Source of the DNA: Alphaproteobacteria bacterium
GTDB lineage: Bacteria > Pseudomonadota > Alphaproteobacteria > Reyranellales > Reyranellaceae
Reading direction: 5' to 3'
DNA length: 60,288 nt
NCBI GenBank assembly: GCA_016869975.1
Contig: VGCZ01000030.1
Span: forward strand, 1 to 60,288
The notes beneath the pieces are model-generated. The model ran no database searches. It saw only the letters and a list, made by a program, of their open reading frames with translations, and had not been told where the DNA came from. Of this stretch, positions 60,250-60,288 are shown piece by piece. The first letter of the stretch is position 1. The number at the start of each line of letters is the position of its first letter. A program made the position numbers and the translations under genes.

Positions 60250-60288
60250 ATGCATCGGTTTCGCCCCCGTGTGCTGTCGGTTTTCATG
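60250..60288 (+). CDS. start of an unidentified protein gene (truncated by window end)
   Basis: A plausible start (ATG at 60250) preceded by AGGAG. Only 13 codons are present before the window ends: MHRFRPRVLSVFM. The short basic start followed by hydrophobic residues may be the beginning of a signal peptide or membrane segment. It cannot be identified. Bases 60075-60249 hold no clear gene. Confidence 0.45.
   Translation, partial: MHRFRPRVLSVFM

Overview
This is a high-GC, gene-dense chromosomal window that reads as an alphaproteobacterium. Evidence for this is a GapR/DUF2312 nucleoid protein, a COQ9-family protein, DUF1244, the split three-subunit transhydrogenase (pntAA-pntAB-pntB), two tricarboxylate-transporter type periplasmic receptors (Bug family), and small dispersed palindromes typical of rhizobial/rhodospirillal genomes. 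A Reyranella-like or other Rhodospirillales/Hyphomicrobiales host is possible, but the window does not fix the genus. Almost everything up to about 58.4 kb is ordinary metabolic chromosome. || Layout. 0.1-9.2 kb (+): a small secreted protein, glycolate oxidase glcDEF, a TPR lipoprotein-like protein, a large DUF2339 membrane protein and a PaaK-type acyl-CoA ligase. 9.3-15.6 kb (-): pyruvate kinase, a four-carbon acid-sugar set (threonate-type dehydrogenase, OtnI, OtnK) and a MuiA-family protein. 15.8-20.1 kb: a papain-like cysteine peptidase, glycerate 2-kinase, N-formylglutamate amidohydrolase, an unknown membrane protein and a crotonase-fold protein. 20.1-25.0 kb (+): a cobalamin riboswitch followed by the vitamin B12 uptake operon btuB-F-C-D. 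25.0-31.7 kb: small conserved proteins (DUF1244, GapR), a GST, DUF3592, DUF429 and a fused indolepyruvate:ferredoxin oxidoreductase. 31.9-39.4 kb: an M3 oligopeptidase, two luciferase-like monooxygenases, a SnoaL-like protein, an ABC1/UbiB kinase, a Bug receptor and a SanA-like protein. 39.7-42.7 kb: the transhydrogenase operon. 42.8-43.8 kb: a membrane protein with a double palindromic operator and a convergent TetR gene. 44-51 kb: HAD, amidohydrolase, S21, COQ9, purK/purE, two DUF465 proteins, TIGR02444 and ubiX. 51.3-55.4 kb (-): three tandem paralogues resembling SrfA. 55.5-58.4 kb (-): an acyl-CoA ligase with a histone-like basic tail and a second Bug receptor. || The most notable region is 58.6-60.1 kb. 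Four non-coding units (A, B, C in tandem at 58624-59071, D at 59946-60074) each fold as a tRNA whose order is circularly permuted. The T arm comes first, then an acceptor stem closed by a short loop (a GCGA tetraloop in B, C and D), then the D arm, and the two ends leave through the anticodon stem into a long interrupted helix. That helix has a 5' strand strikingly like the Ro60-binding strand of vertebrate Y RNAs. This is the architecture known for bacterial Y RNAs (YrlA), the partners of the Ro60 orthologue Rsr. Units A and D have matching promoter-like sequences (TTGTST, 17 nt, TAGAACCC), and B and C appear to be read from A's promoter. A peptidoglycan-amidase gene sits between C and D. No Rsr gene is visible before the window ends.
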